From DASRRB01 sp036732755 (GTDB lineage Bacteria; Planctomycetota; B15-G4; SIAN01), in the NCBI GenBank assembly GCA_036732755.1, contig DAINBU010000089.1, positions 1 through 21,363 of the forward strand: 21,363 nt of DNA, read 5' to 3'. Below the pieces are notes generated by a model. It did not search any database, was not told where the DNA came from, and worked only from the letters and a program-made list of their open reading frames with translations. Below, one piece after another: positions 1-7,938 of this stretch. A program made the translations under genes and the position numbers. The stretch's first letter is position 1. Each line of letters begins with the position of its first letter.

Positions 1-398
1 TGGGACCGATTCGAATTCCGGAACCATTTGTGGCAGTCGAGGCACTGTGTCGACATCTGCATCCATGCGAACGCGGCGCCGTTGGTGTTCTTGTTCCCGG
101 CCGACGCTCCGAGCGTCATCGCGGTGCGCTCGAATTCGACGCTGCGCGACAGGTACTCGGGCGTCTCCTGGATCCGCCAGCGGGCGTCGCGGGTCAGCGC
201 GGCGAGCGCCGCGGCGTCGGTCGCCACGCCGTCGAGCTCGTCCTTCGACAATCCTGCCAGCAGCTTCTGCGCGAGCTCGAGCTTCTCCTTCATGATCGCG
301 CCGCGCTCCTGCGGGACGCCGTCGGCATCCGGCCTGGAAAACGCCGCCACGGCGAGCGAGGCGAGCAGCGCCATCGATCCGATCCGGAATCTCGACAT
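1..398 (-). CDS. Cytochrome c'-like monoheme protein (3' end outside window)
   Basis: The frame reads open from ATG at 398 to the window edge, giving 132 residues with no stop. The first ~22 residues (MSRFRIG then an Ala/Leu-rich stretch ending SLAVAAFS) look like a Sec signal peptide, so the product is probably exported to the periplasm. A single CxxCH heme motif (CLDCH) lies at residues 119-123, close to the C-terminus, preceded by helical sequence rich in Lys, Glu and Leu. A C-terminal CxxCH at the end of a helical bundle is the layout of cytochrome c' and related proteins, which bind NO or carry electrons; this assignment is by architecture only. The ribosome site AGGAG lies 6 nt before the ATG. 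It is divergent from ftsH, and a sigma-54-like element lies 67 nt upstream. The true C-terminus is not visible. Confidence 0.75.
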   Translation of the reverse strand, partial: MSRFRIGSMALLASLAVAAFSRPDADGVPQERGAIMKEKLELAQKLLAGLSKDELDGVATDAAALAALTRDARWRIQETPEYLSRSVEFERTAMTLGASAGNKNTNGAAFAWMQMSTQCLDCHKWFRNSNRS

Positions 399-463
399 GA
401 CGATCTCCTGGTGCGCCGCACTCCGCGCGGCCGGGATCCCGCGTCCGGTCCTCCCGGAGCGAT

Positions 464-479
464 CGCAACGCGCGTGCGA
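464..479 (-). promoter_or_regulatory. Sigma-54-like promoter of the cytochrome gene
   Basis: On the minus strand this reads TCGCACGCGCGTTGCG. Compared with the sigma-54 consensus TGGCACG-N4-TTGCW, the only core mismatch is C for the first G of the -24 GG; the -12 TTGC is intact and the spacing is exact. It ends 66 nt before the ATG at 398. The same TCGCACG-N4-TTGC form occurs before hsp20 and ppsA. Function is inferred. Confidence 0.45.
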
Positions 480-610
480 GCCGTGCGGCGGCGCGGCGTC
501 GGCAGACGCGCACGCGACCGGGGATTCGCGCCCACGCCGCTGCGGACAGCCCCCCGATGTCGCTTCGCCGCGACGACCGCGCCTTCCTCCTGCCGACGTG
601 CACGCGGCAC

Positions 611-616
611 TAGAGT
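611..616 (+). promoter_or_regulatory. Possible -10 box of a leaderless ftsH transcript
   Basis: TAGAGT lies six bases before the ATG at 623, and there is no Shine-Dalgarno sequence between them (the spacer is C-rich). A -10 box this close would start the RNA at or next to the ATG. No good -35 is visible, so this is weak. Confidence 0.25.
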
Positions 617-622
617 CCCCCC

Positions 623-932
623 ATGCCTCCCCCGCCTTCTCCTGACGAATCGACCCGCAAGAAGCGTCAGCGCCTGCTCTTCTTCGCGGTCGCGATCGCC
701 GGCGTGCTCCTCCTCCACAACGTGATCGACGCGGCGGTCGGCGTGAAGCGCATCCCCTACAGCGAGTTCGCCGACGCGGTGCGCGACCACCGCGTCGTCG
801 ACGTCGTGATCACCACGAACGAAGTCGAGGGGGAACTGGTCGACAAGGAGGGCGCCCGGTCGCGCTTCGTGACGACGCGCGTCGATCCCGCGCTCGCCGA
901 GGAGCTGGAGAAGGCGGGCGTCCGCTTCTCCG
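623..932 (+). CDS. ftsH: FtsH protease, N-terminal part (before assembly gap)
   Basis: This is the first 103 codons of the membrane AAA+ metalloprotease FtsH; the rest of the gene continues after the N run. A basic N-terminus (RKKRQR) is followed by one membrane helix at about residues 18-38, then a small extracytoplasmic domain beginning IPYSEFADAV and ending in the typical segment about VDPALAEELEKAGV. FtsH forms a hexamer in the inner membrane and degrades unassembled membrane proteins and some regulators. The ATG at 623 is the only sensible start and gives the normal FtsH N-terminus. There is no clear ribosome site; TAGAGT just upstream suggests a leaderless message. It is divergent from the cytochrome gene, with 224 bp between starts. 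Confidence 0.85.
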
Positions 933-942
933 NNNNNNNNNN
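933..942. other. Assembly gap (10 N) inside ftsH
   Basis: Ten Ns interrupt ftsH between its extracytoplasmic domain and second membrane helix. The frames on the two sides join only if the real gap is a multiple of three bases, so 10 is a placeholder length, not a measured one. The apparent frame break is therefore not evidence for a pseudogene. Confidence 0.97.
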
Positions 943-2501
943 GACATGAACTCGAGATAACGCAGGCGTGGATCATCCTCGTCGAGTCCGACCTCGTGAC
1001 CACGCTGCTCGGCTGGGTCGTCCCGATCGCGCTCTTCGGCGCGGTCTGGTTCTTCCTGATGCGCGCGCAGGCGCGCGGCGCGCCGGGCTTCATGAACCTC
1101 GGCAAGAGCCGCGCGCGCATCTACGTCGAGTCCGACACCAAGGTCACCTTCGGCGACGTGGCCGGCGTCGACGAGGCGATCGACGAGCTGAAAGAGGTCG
1201 TCGCGTTCCTGAAAGACCCCGCGAAGAGCGGGCGCCTCGGCGGACGCCTGCCGCGCGGGATCCTGCTGGTCGGCCCGCCCGGCACGGGCAAGACGCTGCT
1301 CGCGCGCGCCGTCGCGGGCGAGGCCTCGGTCCCGTTCTTCTCGATCAGCGGCTCCGAGTTCGTCGAGATGTTCGTCGGCCTCGGCGCGGCGCGCGTGCGC
1401 GACCTCTTCGAGCAGGCGCGCGCGAAGGCGCCCTCGATCATCTTCATCGACGAGCTCGACGCGCTCGGCAAGGCGCGCGGCGTGAGCCCGCTGATGGGCG
1501 GGCACGACGAGAAGGAGCAGACGCTGAACCAGCTCCTGGTCGAGCTCGACGGCTTCGACCCGCGCTCGGGCGTGGTCCTGCTCGCGGCGACCAACCGTCC
1601 CGAGATCCTCGACCCCGCGCTGCTGCGCGCCGGCCGCTTCGACCGCCAGGTCCTGGTCGACCGCCCCGATCGCCGCGGCCGCGAGCAGATCCTGAACGTG
1701 CACCTGCGCAAGGTGAAGGTCGGCGCGGCCGTCGCGATCGAGCAGGTGGCGGCGCTCACGCCCGGATTCACCGGCGCCGATCTCGCCAACCTCTGCAACG
1801 AAGCGGCGCTGGTCGCCACGCGGCGCGGCGCCGAGAACGTCGAGATGCCCGACTTCACCGCCGCCGTCGAGCGGATCATCGCCGGCCTCGAGAAGAAGAA
1901 CCGCATCCTGAACGAGCACGAGCGCCGCACCGTCGCGCACCACGAGATGGGCCACGCGCTGGTCGCCGCGGCCCTGCCCGGCAGCGATCCGGTCCACAAG
2001 GTCTCGGTCATCCCGCGGGGGATCGGCGCGCTCGGCTACACGATCCAGCGGCCGATCGAGGACCGCTTCCTCATGACGCGCACGGAGCTCGAGAACAAGA
2101 TGGCGGTCCTGCTCGCGGGTCGCGCCGCCGAGCAGCTCGTCTTCCAGCAGCTCTCGACCGGCGCCGCGGACGACCTCGAGAAGGCGACGCGCATCGCGCA
2201 CAGCATGGTCGCCCGCTACGGCATGACCGAGGGGCTCGGGCCGGTGAGCTACGAGGAGGAGAACGCGACGACGCTCGGCGGCCCGCATCCGTTCCTGCCG
2301 CGTCCCGACCGCGGCGACACGACCGCGCGCGAGATCGACGTGGCCGTGCGCGCGCTGGTCGAGCAGGCGTACGCGCGCGCGAGCGCGCTCCTCGCGCGCC
2401 ATCGCGACCTGTTGCTCGAAAGCGCGGACCTCCTGCTGAAGAGGGAGACCCTCGTCGAATCCGAGCTCGCGCCGCTGTTCGCGCGCCTCACCCGCGAATG
2501 A
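943..2501 (+). CDS. ftsH: FtsH ATP-dependent zinc metalloprotease, main part (after assembly gap)
   Basis: Continuation of the gene starting at 623. Reading in frame from 945 gives HELEITQAW, then the second membrane helix (TTLLGWVVPIALFGAVWFF), which joins well to the N-terminal part. The AAA+ module shows Walker A GPPGTGKT (1272-1295), a Walker B segment IIFIDELDALG, and the second region of homology with AATNRPEILDPALLRAGRFD. The peptidase M41 domain carries the zinc motif HEMGH (1941-1955) and the downstream GAADDLEKAT segment that supplies the third zinc ligand. Both parts together give about 620 residues, normal for FtsH. A GTG at 996 could be mistaken for a start but lies inside the membrane helix. 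The gene is convergent with the CBS gene, 27 bp away. Confidence 0.93.
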
Positions 2502-2528
2502 GCGCGCCGGACCGTCGGTACGGCGCGA

Positions 2529-2804
2529 TCACGACCGCGCCGCTTCGACCGCTTCGCCGTCCCGGCACCAGTAGACCTGCTTCGACATCGCGCTCGTGAC
2601 GGGAATCGCGTGGAGCTCCTTGCCCTGCGTCCACGCGGCCATGCAGATGTCGCGATCCGTGACGATGCCGAAGAGCTTGCCCTCCGCGCCGAGCACCGGC
2701 ACCGCGCCGCAGTCGTGGTCCCACATCAGCCGGGCGGCGTGGCCCAGCGTGTCGCCGATCGTGCACGAGATCACGGGCGTCGTCATCAGTTCACGGACCG
2801 TCAT
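2529..2804 (-). CDS. CBS-domain protein, second CBS motif truncated
   Basis: A 91-residue protein. Residues ~1-60 form a complete first CBS motif (MTVRELMTTPVISC, HAARLMWDHDCGAVPVL, LFGIVTDRDICMA). A second motif begins (VTSAMSKQVYWCRDGEAVEA) but the frame stops after AARS, leaving out the rest of the motif, which normally reads like xMxxxxVRRLPVVDxxGxLVGIxS. CBS pairs usually bind adenosine nucleotides (AMP, ATP, SAM) and act as energy sensors; this copy would hold only about one and a half motifs and would need to dimerise or may be decaying. Start ATG at 2804 has a strong ribosome site (GAGGAGGG, 6 nt spacing). It is divergent from ppsA, with a sigma-54-like element 79 nt upstream. A full-length CBS pair is encoded at 14144-14590. 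Confidence 0.8.
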   Translation of the reverse strand: MTVRELMTTPVISCTIGDTLGHAARLMWDHDCGAVPVLGAEGKLFGIVTDRDICMAAWTQGKELHAIPVTSAMSKQVYWCRDGEAVEAARS

Positions 2805-2881
2805 CGGAAACCCTCCTCATGCATCGGACCGCATCCTGGACCGCTCTTCCCGTTCCGGTCGACCCAGGATCACGGCGCGTC

Positions 2882-2897
2882 GGCAACCTCCGTTCCG
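2882..2897 (-). promoter_or_regulatory. Sigma-54-like promoter of CBS gene 1
   Basis: The minus strand reads CGGAACGGAGGTTGCC: the -24 GG and -12 GC pairs are separated by exactly 10 bases and TTGC is intact; the -24 box has A for C. It lies 79 nt before the CBS start and points away from the ppsA element at 3020. Confidence 0.4.
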
Positions 2898-2959
2898 GGA
2901 CTCGCATGCATGGACATCGGCAAGGGGGTCGATGCGGACCGGATGCGCGATTCACCCCG

Positions 2960-5479
2960 CGAATGCGGAGGAACGCCCGCTGGCGGCGCGATCGGGCTCG
3001 AAGCCGCGGCTTCTCGACGTCGCACGCGCATTGCATCGCGACGGCTCCGCGCATCGTCGTCGCCTTCCCCGACATCACGCTCGACCTGTTGCCCGAGGTC
3101 GGCGGCAAGAACGCTTCGCTCGGCGAGATGGCGGCGAGCCTCTCGGGCGCGGGGATCCGCGTCCCGCCGGGGTTCGCGCTGACGGTCGAGGCGTATCGGC
3201 GCCACCTGCGGACCGACGGGCTCGGCGACGAGATCCACGACGAGCTCGACCGGCTCGACGTGGCCGACATCCCGGCGCTCGCGCGCGTCTCGGCGGGCAT
3301 CCGCGCCCGCATCGCGCAGAGCCCGCTCCCCGCCGACGTCGCGGCGGCGCTGCGAGACGCCTACGCGTCGCTCTCGCGCGCCTGCGGCGTCCCCGCCGCC
3401 GACGTCGCCGTCCGCTCGAGCGCGACGGCCGAGGACCTGCCCGACGCGTCGTTCGCCGGCCAGCAGGAGTCCTACCTGCACGTCCGCGGCATGGACGACC
3501 TCGATCGCGCGGTGCGACGCTGCATGGCGTCGCTCTTCACGGATCGCGCGATCGCCTATCGGGCGCACCACGGCATCCCCTATCGCCAGGTGCAGCTCTC
3601 CGTCGGCGTCCAGAAGATGGTGCGCAGCGACCTCGCGAGCGCCGGCGTCGTGTTCACGCTCGACCCCGACAGCGGGCTGCGCGACGTCGTGCTCGTGACC
3701 GGGTCGTTCGGCCTCGGCGAGGCCGTCGTTCAGGGACGCGTCAACGCCGACGAGTTCTGGGTGCACAAGTCGACGTTGCGCGAGGGCTTCCGGCCGATCC
3801 TGCGCCGCGAGCTCGGGACGAAGGCGCTGAAGCTCGTCTACGACGAACGCGACGACCACCCGGTCCGGGAGGAGGCCACTTCGCCCGCGGAGCGCGCGCG
3901 CTTCGTGCTCGACGACGACGAGGTGCTCGAGCTCGCGCGCGCCGCGCTGGCGATCGAGGAGCACTACTCGCGTCGCCACGGTCGGCCGACGCCGATGGAC
4001 ATCGAGTGGGCGAAGGACGGCGAGCAGGGCGAGCTCTACGTCGTGCAGGCGCGTCCGGAGACGGTCCACGCGCAGCGGAAGCGCGGCGCGCTCGAGATGT
4101 TCCGCCTGAAGGAGAAGGGCCGCGTCGTCGCGCGGGGCAAGAGCGTCGGGACGCGGATCGCCTCCGGTCCGGTGCGTGTCGTCCACGGCGCCGAAGAGCT
4201 CGGCGCCTTCCGGGAGGGCGAGATCCTCGTCGCCGAGACGACCGATCCCGACTGGGAGCCGGTGCTCCGGCGCGCCGTCGCCGTCGTCACCGACGCCGGG
4301 AGCCGGACGTGCCACGCGGCGATCCTCTCGCGCGAGATCGGGATCCCGTGCGTCGTCGGGGCCGGGGACGCCACGCGGCGCCTGCGACCGGGGGAGATCG
4401 TCACCGTCTGCTGCGCAGAGGGCGACGAAGGGCGGGTCTACTCCGGCGCGCTCGCCTTCGAACGCGAGAGCGTCGACCCGGCGAGCCTCCCGCGGCCGCC
4501 GGTGCCGCTGCTCCTGAACCTCGCCGATCCCGACACCGCCTTCCACTACGCGCAACTCCCGAGCTCCGGCGTCGGGCTGCTGCGGATGGAGTTCCTCGTC
4601 TCCAACTGGATCGGCGTCCATCCGATGGCGCTCGTCCATCCGGAGCACATCGCCGAGCCCGCGGAGCGCGCCGAGATCGAGCGCCGGGCGGCGTCGAGCG
4701 GCGGGCTCGAGGAGTACTTCGTGGCGCGTCTGGCGTCGGGGATCGCGACGATCGCCGGCGCGTTCCATCCGCGACCGGTGATCCTGCGCTTCTCCGACTT
4801 CAAGTCGAACGAGTACGCCAAGCTCCTCGGCGGCCGCGCCTTCGAGCCGGTCGAGAGCAACCCGATGATCGGGTGGCGCGGCGCCTCGCGGTACTACGAC
4901 CCGCGCTACCGCGAGGGGTTCGCTCTCGAGTGCCGAGCCGTCCGCCGCGTGCGCGAGGAGATGGGGCTCTCCAACCTGAAGGTGATGGTCCCGTTCTGCC
5001 GCACGCTCACGGAGGCCCGGCTCGTCCTCGCCGAGATGGAGAAGAACGGCCTGCGCCGCGGCGAGAACGGCCTCGAGGCGTGGGTGATGTGCGAGATCCC
5101 CAACAACGTGGTCCTCGCCGAGGAGTTCTCCGAGCTCTTCGACGGCTTCTCGATCGGGTCGAACGACCTGACGCAGCTGACCCTGGGAGTCGATCGCGAC
5201 TCCCCGCTGCTCGCGCACGTCTTCGACGAGCGCGATCCCGGCGTGAAGCGGCTGATCGAGCAGGTGGTGCAGGCCGCGCACTCGAAGGGGCGGCGCGTCG
5301 GGATCTGCGGACAGGCGCCGAGCGACCACGCGGATTTCGCGGAATTCCTGGTCGACGTCGGGATCGACTCGATCTCGCTCACGCCCGACTCCCTCCCCGG
5401 CGTCGCGCGACGGCTCGCGAAGCGGACGCGCTGCGACGCGCCGCCGACCGGGCGATCGGCGCCGCTCCTTCGCGCGTGA
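2960..5479 (+). CDS. ppsA: Phosphoenolpyruvate synthase (pyruvate, water dikinase)
   Basis: Converts pyruvate, ATP and water to PEP, AMP and phosphate, feeding gluconeogenesis; cytoplasmic. From the N-terminus: an ATP-binding PPDK-type domain starting at VGGKNASLGEM and including RSSATAEDLPDASFAGQQES; the swivelling phosphohistidine domain with TCHAAILSRE (catalytic His about residue 452); and the PEP/pyruvate TIM-barrel domain with GLLRMEFL, RFSDFKSNEYAKLLGG, GSNDLTQLTLGVDRDS and the acid-base Cys in GICGQAPSD (about residue 783). E. coli PpsA has 792 residues; this start gives 839. The start is uncertain. Family similarity begins near 3053 (IVVAFPDITLDLL), the upstream Arg-rich ~31 codons look non-coding, no ribosome site precedes ATGs at 2819, 2906 or 2960, and a promoter-like element lies at 3020-3035. 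The product call is firm; the N-terminus is not. Confidence 0.93.
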   Translation, partial: RMRRNARWRRDRARSRGFSTSHAHCIATAPRIVVAFPDITLDLLPEVGGKNASLGEMAASLSGAGIRVPPGFALTVEAYRRHLRTDGLGDEIHDELDRLDVADIPALARVSAGIRARIAQSPLPADVAAALRDAYASLSRACGVPAADVAVRSSATAEDLPDASFAGQQESYLHVRGMDDLDRAVRRCMASLFTDRAIAYRAHHGIPYRQVQLSVGVQKMVRSDLASAGVVFTLDPDSGLRDVVLVTGSFGLGEAVVQGRVNADEFWVHKSTLREGFRPILRRELGTKALKLVYDERDDHPVREEATSPAERARFVLDDDEVLELARAALAIEEHYSRRHGRPTPMDIEWAKDGEQGELYVVQARPETVHAQRKRGALEMFRLKEKGRVVARGKSVGTRIASGPVRVVHGAEELGAFREGEILVAETTDPDWEPVLRRAVAVVTDAGSRTCHAAILSREIGIPCVVGAGDATRRLRPGEIVTVCCAEGDEGRVYSGALAFERESVDPASLPRPPVPLLLNLADPDTAFHYAQLPSSGVGLLRMEFLVSNWIGVHPMALVHPEHIAEPAERAEIERRAASSGGLEEYFVARLASGIATIAGAFHPRPVILRFSDFKSNEYAKLLGGRAFEPVESNPMIGWRGASRYYDPRYREGFALECRAVRRVREEMGLSNLKVMVPFCRTLTEARLVLAEMEKNGLRRGENGLEAWVMCEIPNNVVLAEEFSELFDGFSIGSNDLTQLTLGVDRDSPLLAHVFDERDPGVKRLIEQVVQAAHSKGRRVGICGQAPSDHADFAEFLVDVGIDSISLTPDSLPGVARRLAKRTRCDAPPTGRSAPLLRA
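3020..3035 (+). promoter_or_regulatory. Sigma-54-like element at the start of ppsA
   Basis: TCGCACGCGCATTGCA matches TGGCACG-N4-TTGCW except at the first -24 G. The downstream bases CGCGACGGCT (3036-3045) also recur downstream of the hsp20 element. A transcript from here would begin near 3046, just before PpsA homology begins and downstream of every in-frame ATG, so either the annotated start or the promoter reading must be wrong. Confidence 0.45.
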
Positions 5480-5482
5480 CCT

Positions 5483-5502
5483 CCCGCGCGGGCGCGCGCG
5501 GG
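5483..5502. terminator. GC hairpin between convergent ppsA and usp1
   Basis: CCCGCGCG, loop GGCG, CGCGCGGG: a perfect 8-bp stem fills the 27-bp space between the two convergent stop codons. There is no T-tract on either side, so it is a candidate bidirectional or Rho-assisted end signal only. Confidence 0.4.
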
Positions 5503-5506
5503 CGGG

Positions 5507-6391
5507 TCAGCGCACGACCAGGACGGAGCAGTGCGCGTGGCGGATCACGGAGTCGGCCACGCCGCCGAGCAGCAGGCGCCTGAAGCGGTTCATCCCGCGC
5601 GCGCCGACGACGACGAGCTCGGCCGGGAGCTCTTCGGCGATCGTCGGGATGCCGCTGCGCGGACCCGCGGGCACGACCACCACGTCGCCGGAGATGCCGA
5701 GCGCGACGAGCAGCGAACGGGCCGCCTCGGCCGCCTCCTGCTCGCGCACGACGCGCCCGTCCGGTTCGTCGAGCGCAGGCGGGGGAAGCGGCGCGAACTC
5801 CATCCCGAGCGCGAGGGTCGGGGCGTCCATGCAGTGCAGCACGGTGAGCTTCGCGCCGCGGCGCTTCGCCTCCGCGGCGGCGGCGACGAGCGCGCGTCGC
5901 GACGCGTCGGAGAGATCGGTCGCGACCAGCACCCGCCGCGACGACGGCGACGGACGGGCCACGAGCACCGGACTGTGCGCGTGCCAGACGACGCTCTCGG
6001 CGACCGATCCGAGGACCATGCGGCGCAGCGCCGACGCCCCGCGGGAACCGACGACGATCAGGTCCGCGCGCCGGCTCTCCGCGGTGTCGACGATGGCGGC
6101 GTACGCGGCGTCGAACACGATCTCGACGTCCGCCGAGCGCGCCGCATCCTCGTTGAAGCGGGCGATCTGCGAGCGGCACTTCGAGAGCGCACGCCGTTCG
6201 AGTTCGTCCGCGACGTCGGCCGGCGGCGCCATCGGGAAGGGCGCGGTATGGGCCATGCCGAGCGGCTGCTGCAGGCCGTGCACGAACGTGACGCGCGAGC
6301 CCTCCTTCTCGAGCTCGAGGGCGAGTTTCACCGCCTCGTCCGACGCCTCGCTGAAGTCGCTGCCGCAGACGACGTGCTGGTAGGTCCTCAT
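5507..6391 (-). CDS. Tandem universal stress protein (usp1)
   Basis: 294 residues containing two UspA domains, roughly 1-145 and 150-294. Each ends in the ATP-binding signature G-x2-G-x9-G-S/G: GSRGASALRRMVLGS in the first and GARGMNRFRRLLLGG in the second. The first domain opens with YQHVVCGSDFSEASDEA, the second with RRVLVATDLSDASRRAL. Tandem USPs are cytoplasmic nucleotide-binding proteins induced by starvation, oxygen limitation or respiratory arrest. The ATG at 6391 is preceded by GGGGA with suitable spacing; the frame stays open far upstream, but only this start gives a USP N-terminus and lies downstream of the promoter element. It has exactly the length of usp2 (14636-15520) and is clearly its paralog. 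It is divergent from the fusion gene at 6653. Confidence 0.93.
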   Translation of the reverse strand: MRTYQHVVCGSDFSEASDEAVKLALELEKEGSRVTFVHGLQQPLGMAHTAPFPMAPPADVADELERRALSKCRSQIARFNEDAARSADVEIVFDAAYAAIVDTAESRRADLIVVGSRGASALRRMVLGSVAESVVWHAHSPVLVARPSPSSRRVLVATDLSDASRRALVAAAAEAKRRGAKLTVLHCMDAPTLALGMEFAPLPPPALDEPDGRVVREQEAAEAARSLLVALGISGDVVVVPAGPRSGIPTIAEELPAELVVVGARGMNRFRRLLLGGVADSVIRHAHCSVLVVR

Positions 6392-6425
6392 GGCGTTCCC
6401 CGCTGGAGTGGTTCGCGCGGATCGG

Positions 6426-6441
6426 GACACTTCCCGTGCCG
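6426..6441 (-). promoter_or_regulatory. Sigma-54-like promoter of usp1
   Basis: The minus strand reads CGGCACGGGAAGTGTC: a perfect GGCACG -24 box, but a -12 box of GTGT rather than TTGC. The same 16-mer stands before usp2 at the same distance from the ATG (-24 G 49 nt before it), which argues for function despite the weak -12 match. Confidence 0.5.
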
Positions 6442-6502
6442 CCGCGGACGACGCCGCCTCCCGTCCGGCCGCCGGACCGGTCGCACGCAGGGATCGTGCG
6501 GC

Positions 6503-6515
6503 GGGAGGATTCCCC
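6503..6515. promoter_or_regulatory. Candidate activator-binding site between usp1 and the fusion gene
   Basis: GGGAGGATTCCCC is an imperfect palindrome midway between the divergent elements. A related GGGAGGGTTTCCCG lies at 15623-15637. Both are centred 71-72 bp upstream of the -24 GG of the plus-strand promoter, a normal place for an enhancer-binding protein. Inference from two copies. Confidence 0.35.
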
Positions 6516-6579
6516 CATCCGACGAGCTCGAATTCCCGCGAGCTCTCGACGCGCGAGGGCGTCGCGTCCCGCTCCTCCC

Positions 6580-6595
6580 CGGCATCGACGTTGCG
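6580..6595 (+). promoter_or_regulatory. Sigma-54-like promoter of fusion gene 1
   Basis: CGGCATCGACGTTGCG: -24 GGCA, -12 TTGC, with 10 bases between GG and GC, as in the sigma-54 consensus. It is identical over 16 bases to the element before usp3 (15700-15715). The predicted RNA start is near 6606, giving a leader of about 47 nt. Confidence 0.55.
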
Positions 6596-6652
6596 ACCCT
6601 GGCGCCGCGCCGGATCCGTCGTCCGCGCCCCGTCCTCTCCAGGAGCCGAGCC

Positions 6653-7936
6653 GTGAAATTCGAAGACCGCCGCCAGGCCGGCCGCCTCCTCGTCCAGCTC
6701 CTGCGCGAGCGCCGCGTCGCGCCCGAGGTCGTGCTCGGCATCGCGCGCGGCGGCGTCGTGGTCGCACGCGAGATCGCGGCGGAGTTCGGCGCCGAGTTCG
6801 GCGCCCTCGCCGTCCGCAAGATCGCCGCGCGGTGGAACTCCGAAACCGCGGTCGGCGCGGTCGCGACCGGCGTCAACGCCTGGATCGACCACGTGCGCGC
6901 ACGCGAGCTCCGGATCGAGTCCGACCACCTCGTCACGGAGAGCGACCGGCAGCAGCGCGAGTGCGCGCGCATGGACGCCGCGTTCGGGCGCTTCGGTCCG
7001 CCCCGCCTGCAGGGCCGGCGCGTCCTGATCGTCGACGACGCGCTCGCCAGCGGAGCCACGGCGCACGCAGCGATCCGCCGCGCCCGCTCGCTGCAGGCCG
7101 CAATCGTGGAATTCGCGGCGCCGGTGGCGTCGGCCGCCGCCGTGGCGTCCCTCGACGAGGAGGGCGTGCCACTTCACTGTCTCCTGGTCGAACCCGACCT
7201 CTCGTGGGCGGGCGCGCTCTATGACGACTTCCGTCCCGTCGACGAGGAGGAGGTCTGCCGCATCCTCGCCGAGGTCCGTTGCGCGAGCCCGGTCGCGATC
7301 CGCCATCTGACGATCGCGCGCGAGGGCGCCGCGCTCTCCGCGATCCTCGAGGCGCCGGGAGGCGCCGGGCCCCATCCCGCCGTCCTCCTGGTCCACGGCA
7401 GCGGCGAATGCAAGGACTCCGCGCCGATCGTCGCGCTCGCCCGGCAGCTCCGCGAACGCGGACTCGCGACGCTGCGCTTCGACCTGAGCGGCTGCGGCGA
7501 ATCGTCTCCTTCGCACGAACGGGAACCCCTCCGCTTCATGCGCGACCTCGCGGCCGTCTTCACCTGGGCCCTGTCAGCGCCGGACCTCGATCGCCGGCGC
7601 ATCGCGGTCTTCGGCGAAGGACTCGGCGCCTGGGTCGCGCTGTGCGCGGCGCTGGACGGCGAAATCGGCCCCGCGGCGCTCGCCCTGTGCGCGCCGCCGC
7701 TGCAGCGCCCCGACCTGGTCTCGCTCGACGTCCCGTGCCTGCTCGTCGTCGGCGAGAAGGACTCGAACGTCGCGGGCGTCGTGGCCGCGGCCTCTTCCGG
7801 CGGCGCCGCGACCCTCGAGATCGTGAAAGGGGCGGGGCACCGCTTCACCGAGGCGGGCGCGTTCGAGGCCGCTGCGGGCTTCGTGACGCGCTGGCTGTCG
7901 GAGCGGCTCGTCGGTCGCGCGAAGGCGCAGGTCTGA
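6653..7936 (+). CDS. Phosphoribosyltransferase-alpha/beta hydrolase fusion, copy 1
   Basis: 427 residues. Residues ~1-215 are a type I phosphoribosyltransferase: LGIARGGVVVA near the N-terminus and the PRPP-binding motif VLIVDDALASGATA, with Asp128-Asp129. Residues ~220-427 are a dienelactone-hydrolase-like alpha/beta hydrolase with LLVHGSGE, LRFDLSGCGES and the acid in GEKDS (Asp370) and His in GAGHRF (His396). The nucleophile elbow, normally GxSxG, reads GEGLG, so the Ser is Gly323 and ordinary hydrolase activity is unlikely. The GTG start at 6653 has AGGAG 7 nt upstream and begins the family's KFEDRRQAG; a much longer open frame upstream is rejected because it runs antisense through usp1. 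Substrates are unknown. It is followed after 2 nt by the acyl-CoA synthetase. A paralog of identical length is at 12838-14121. Confidence 0.9.
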   Translation: MKFEDRRQAGRLLVQLLRERRVAPEVVLGIARGGVVVAREIAAEFGAEFGALAVRKIAARWNSETAVGAVATGVNAWIDHVRARELRIESDHLVTESDRQQRECARMDAAFGRFGPPRLQGRRVLIVDDALASGATAHAAIRRARSLQAAIVEFAAPVASAAAVASLDEEGVPLHCLLVEPDLSWAGALYDDFRPVDEEEVCRILAEVRCASPVAIRHLTIAREGAALSAILEAPGGAGPHPAVLLVHGSGECKDSAPIVALARQLRERGLATLRFDLSGCGESSPSHEREPLRFMRDLAAVFTWALSAPDLDRRRIAVFGEGLGAWVALCAALDGEIGPAALALCAPPLQRPDLVSLDVPCLLVVGEKDSNVAGVVAAASSGGAATLEIVKGAGHRFTEAGAFEAAAGFVTRWLSERLVGRAKAQV

Positions 7937-7938
7937 TC

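Noticed and set aside
996..998. GTG as the start of a separate short FtsH
   Set aside because: The frame continues upstream to the N gap and encodes the beginning of the second membrane helix; the codon is internal.
623..2501. ftsH as a frameshifted pseudogene
   Set aside because: The frame change coincides with a 10-N placeholder gap of unknown true length; both sides are normal FtsH.
2870..5329. Long open frame on the minus strand across ppsA
   Set aside because: Antisense shadow typical of very GC-rich genes; the Arg/Asp/His-rich translation matches no family and the plus frame has all PpsA motifs.
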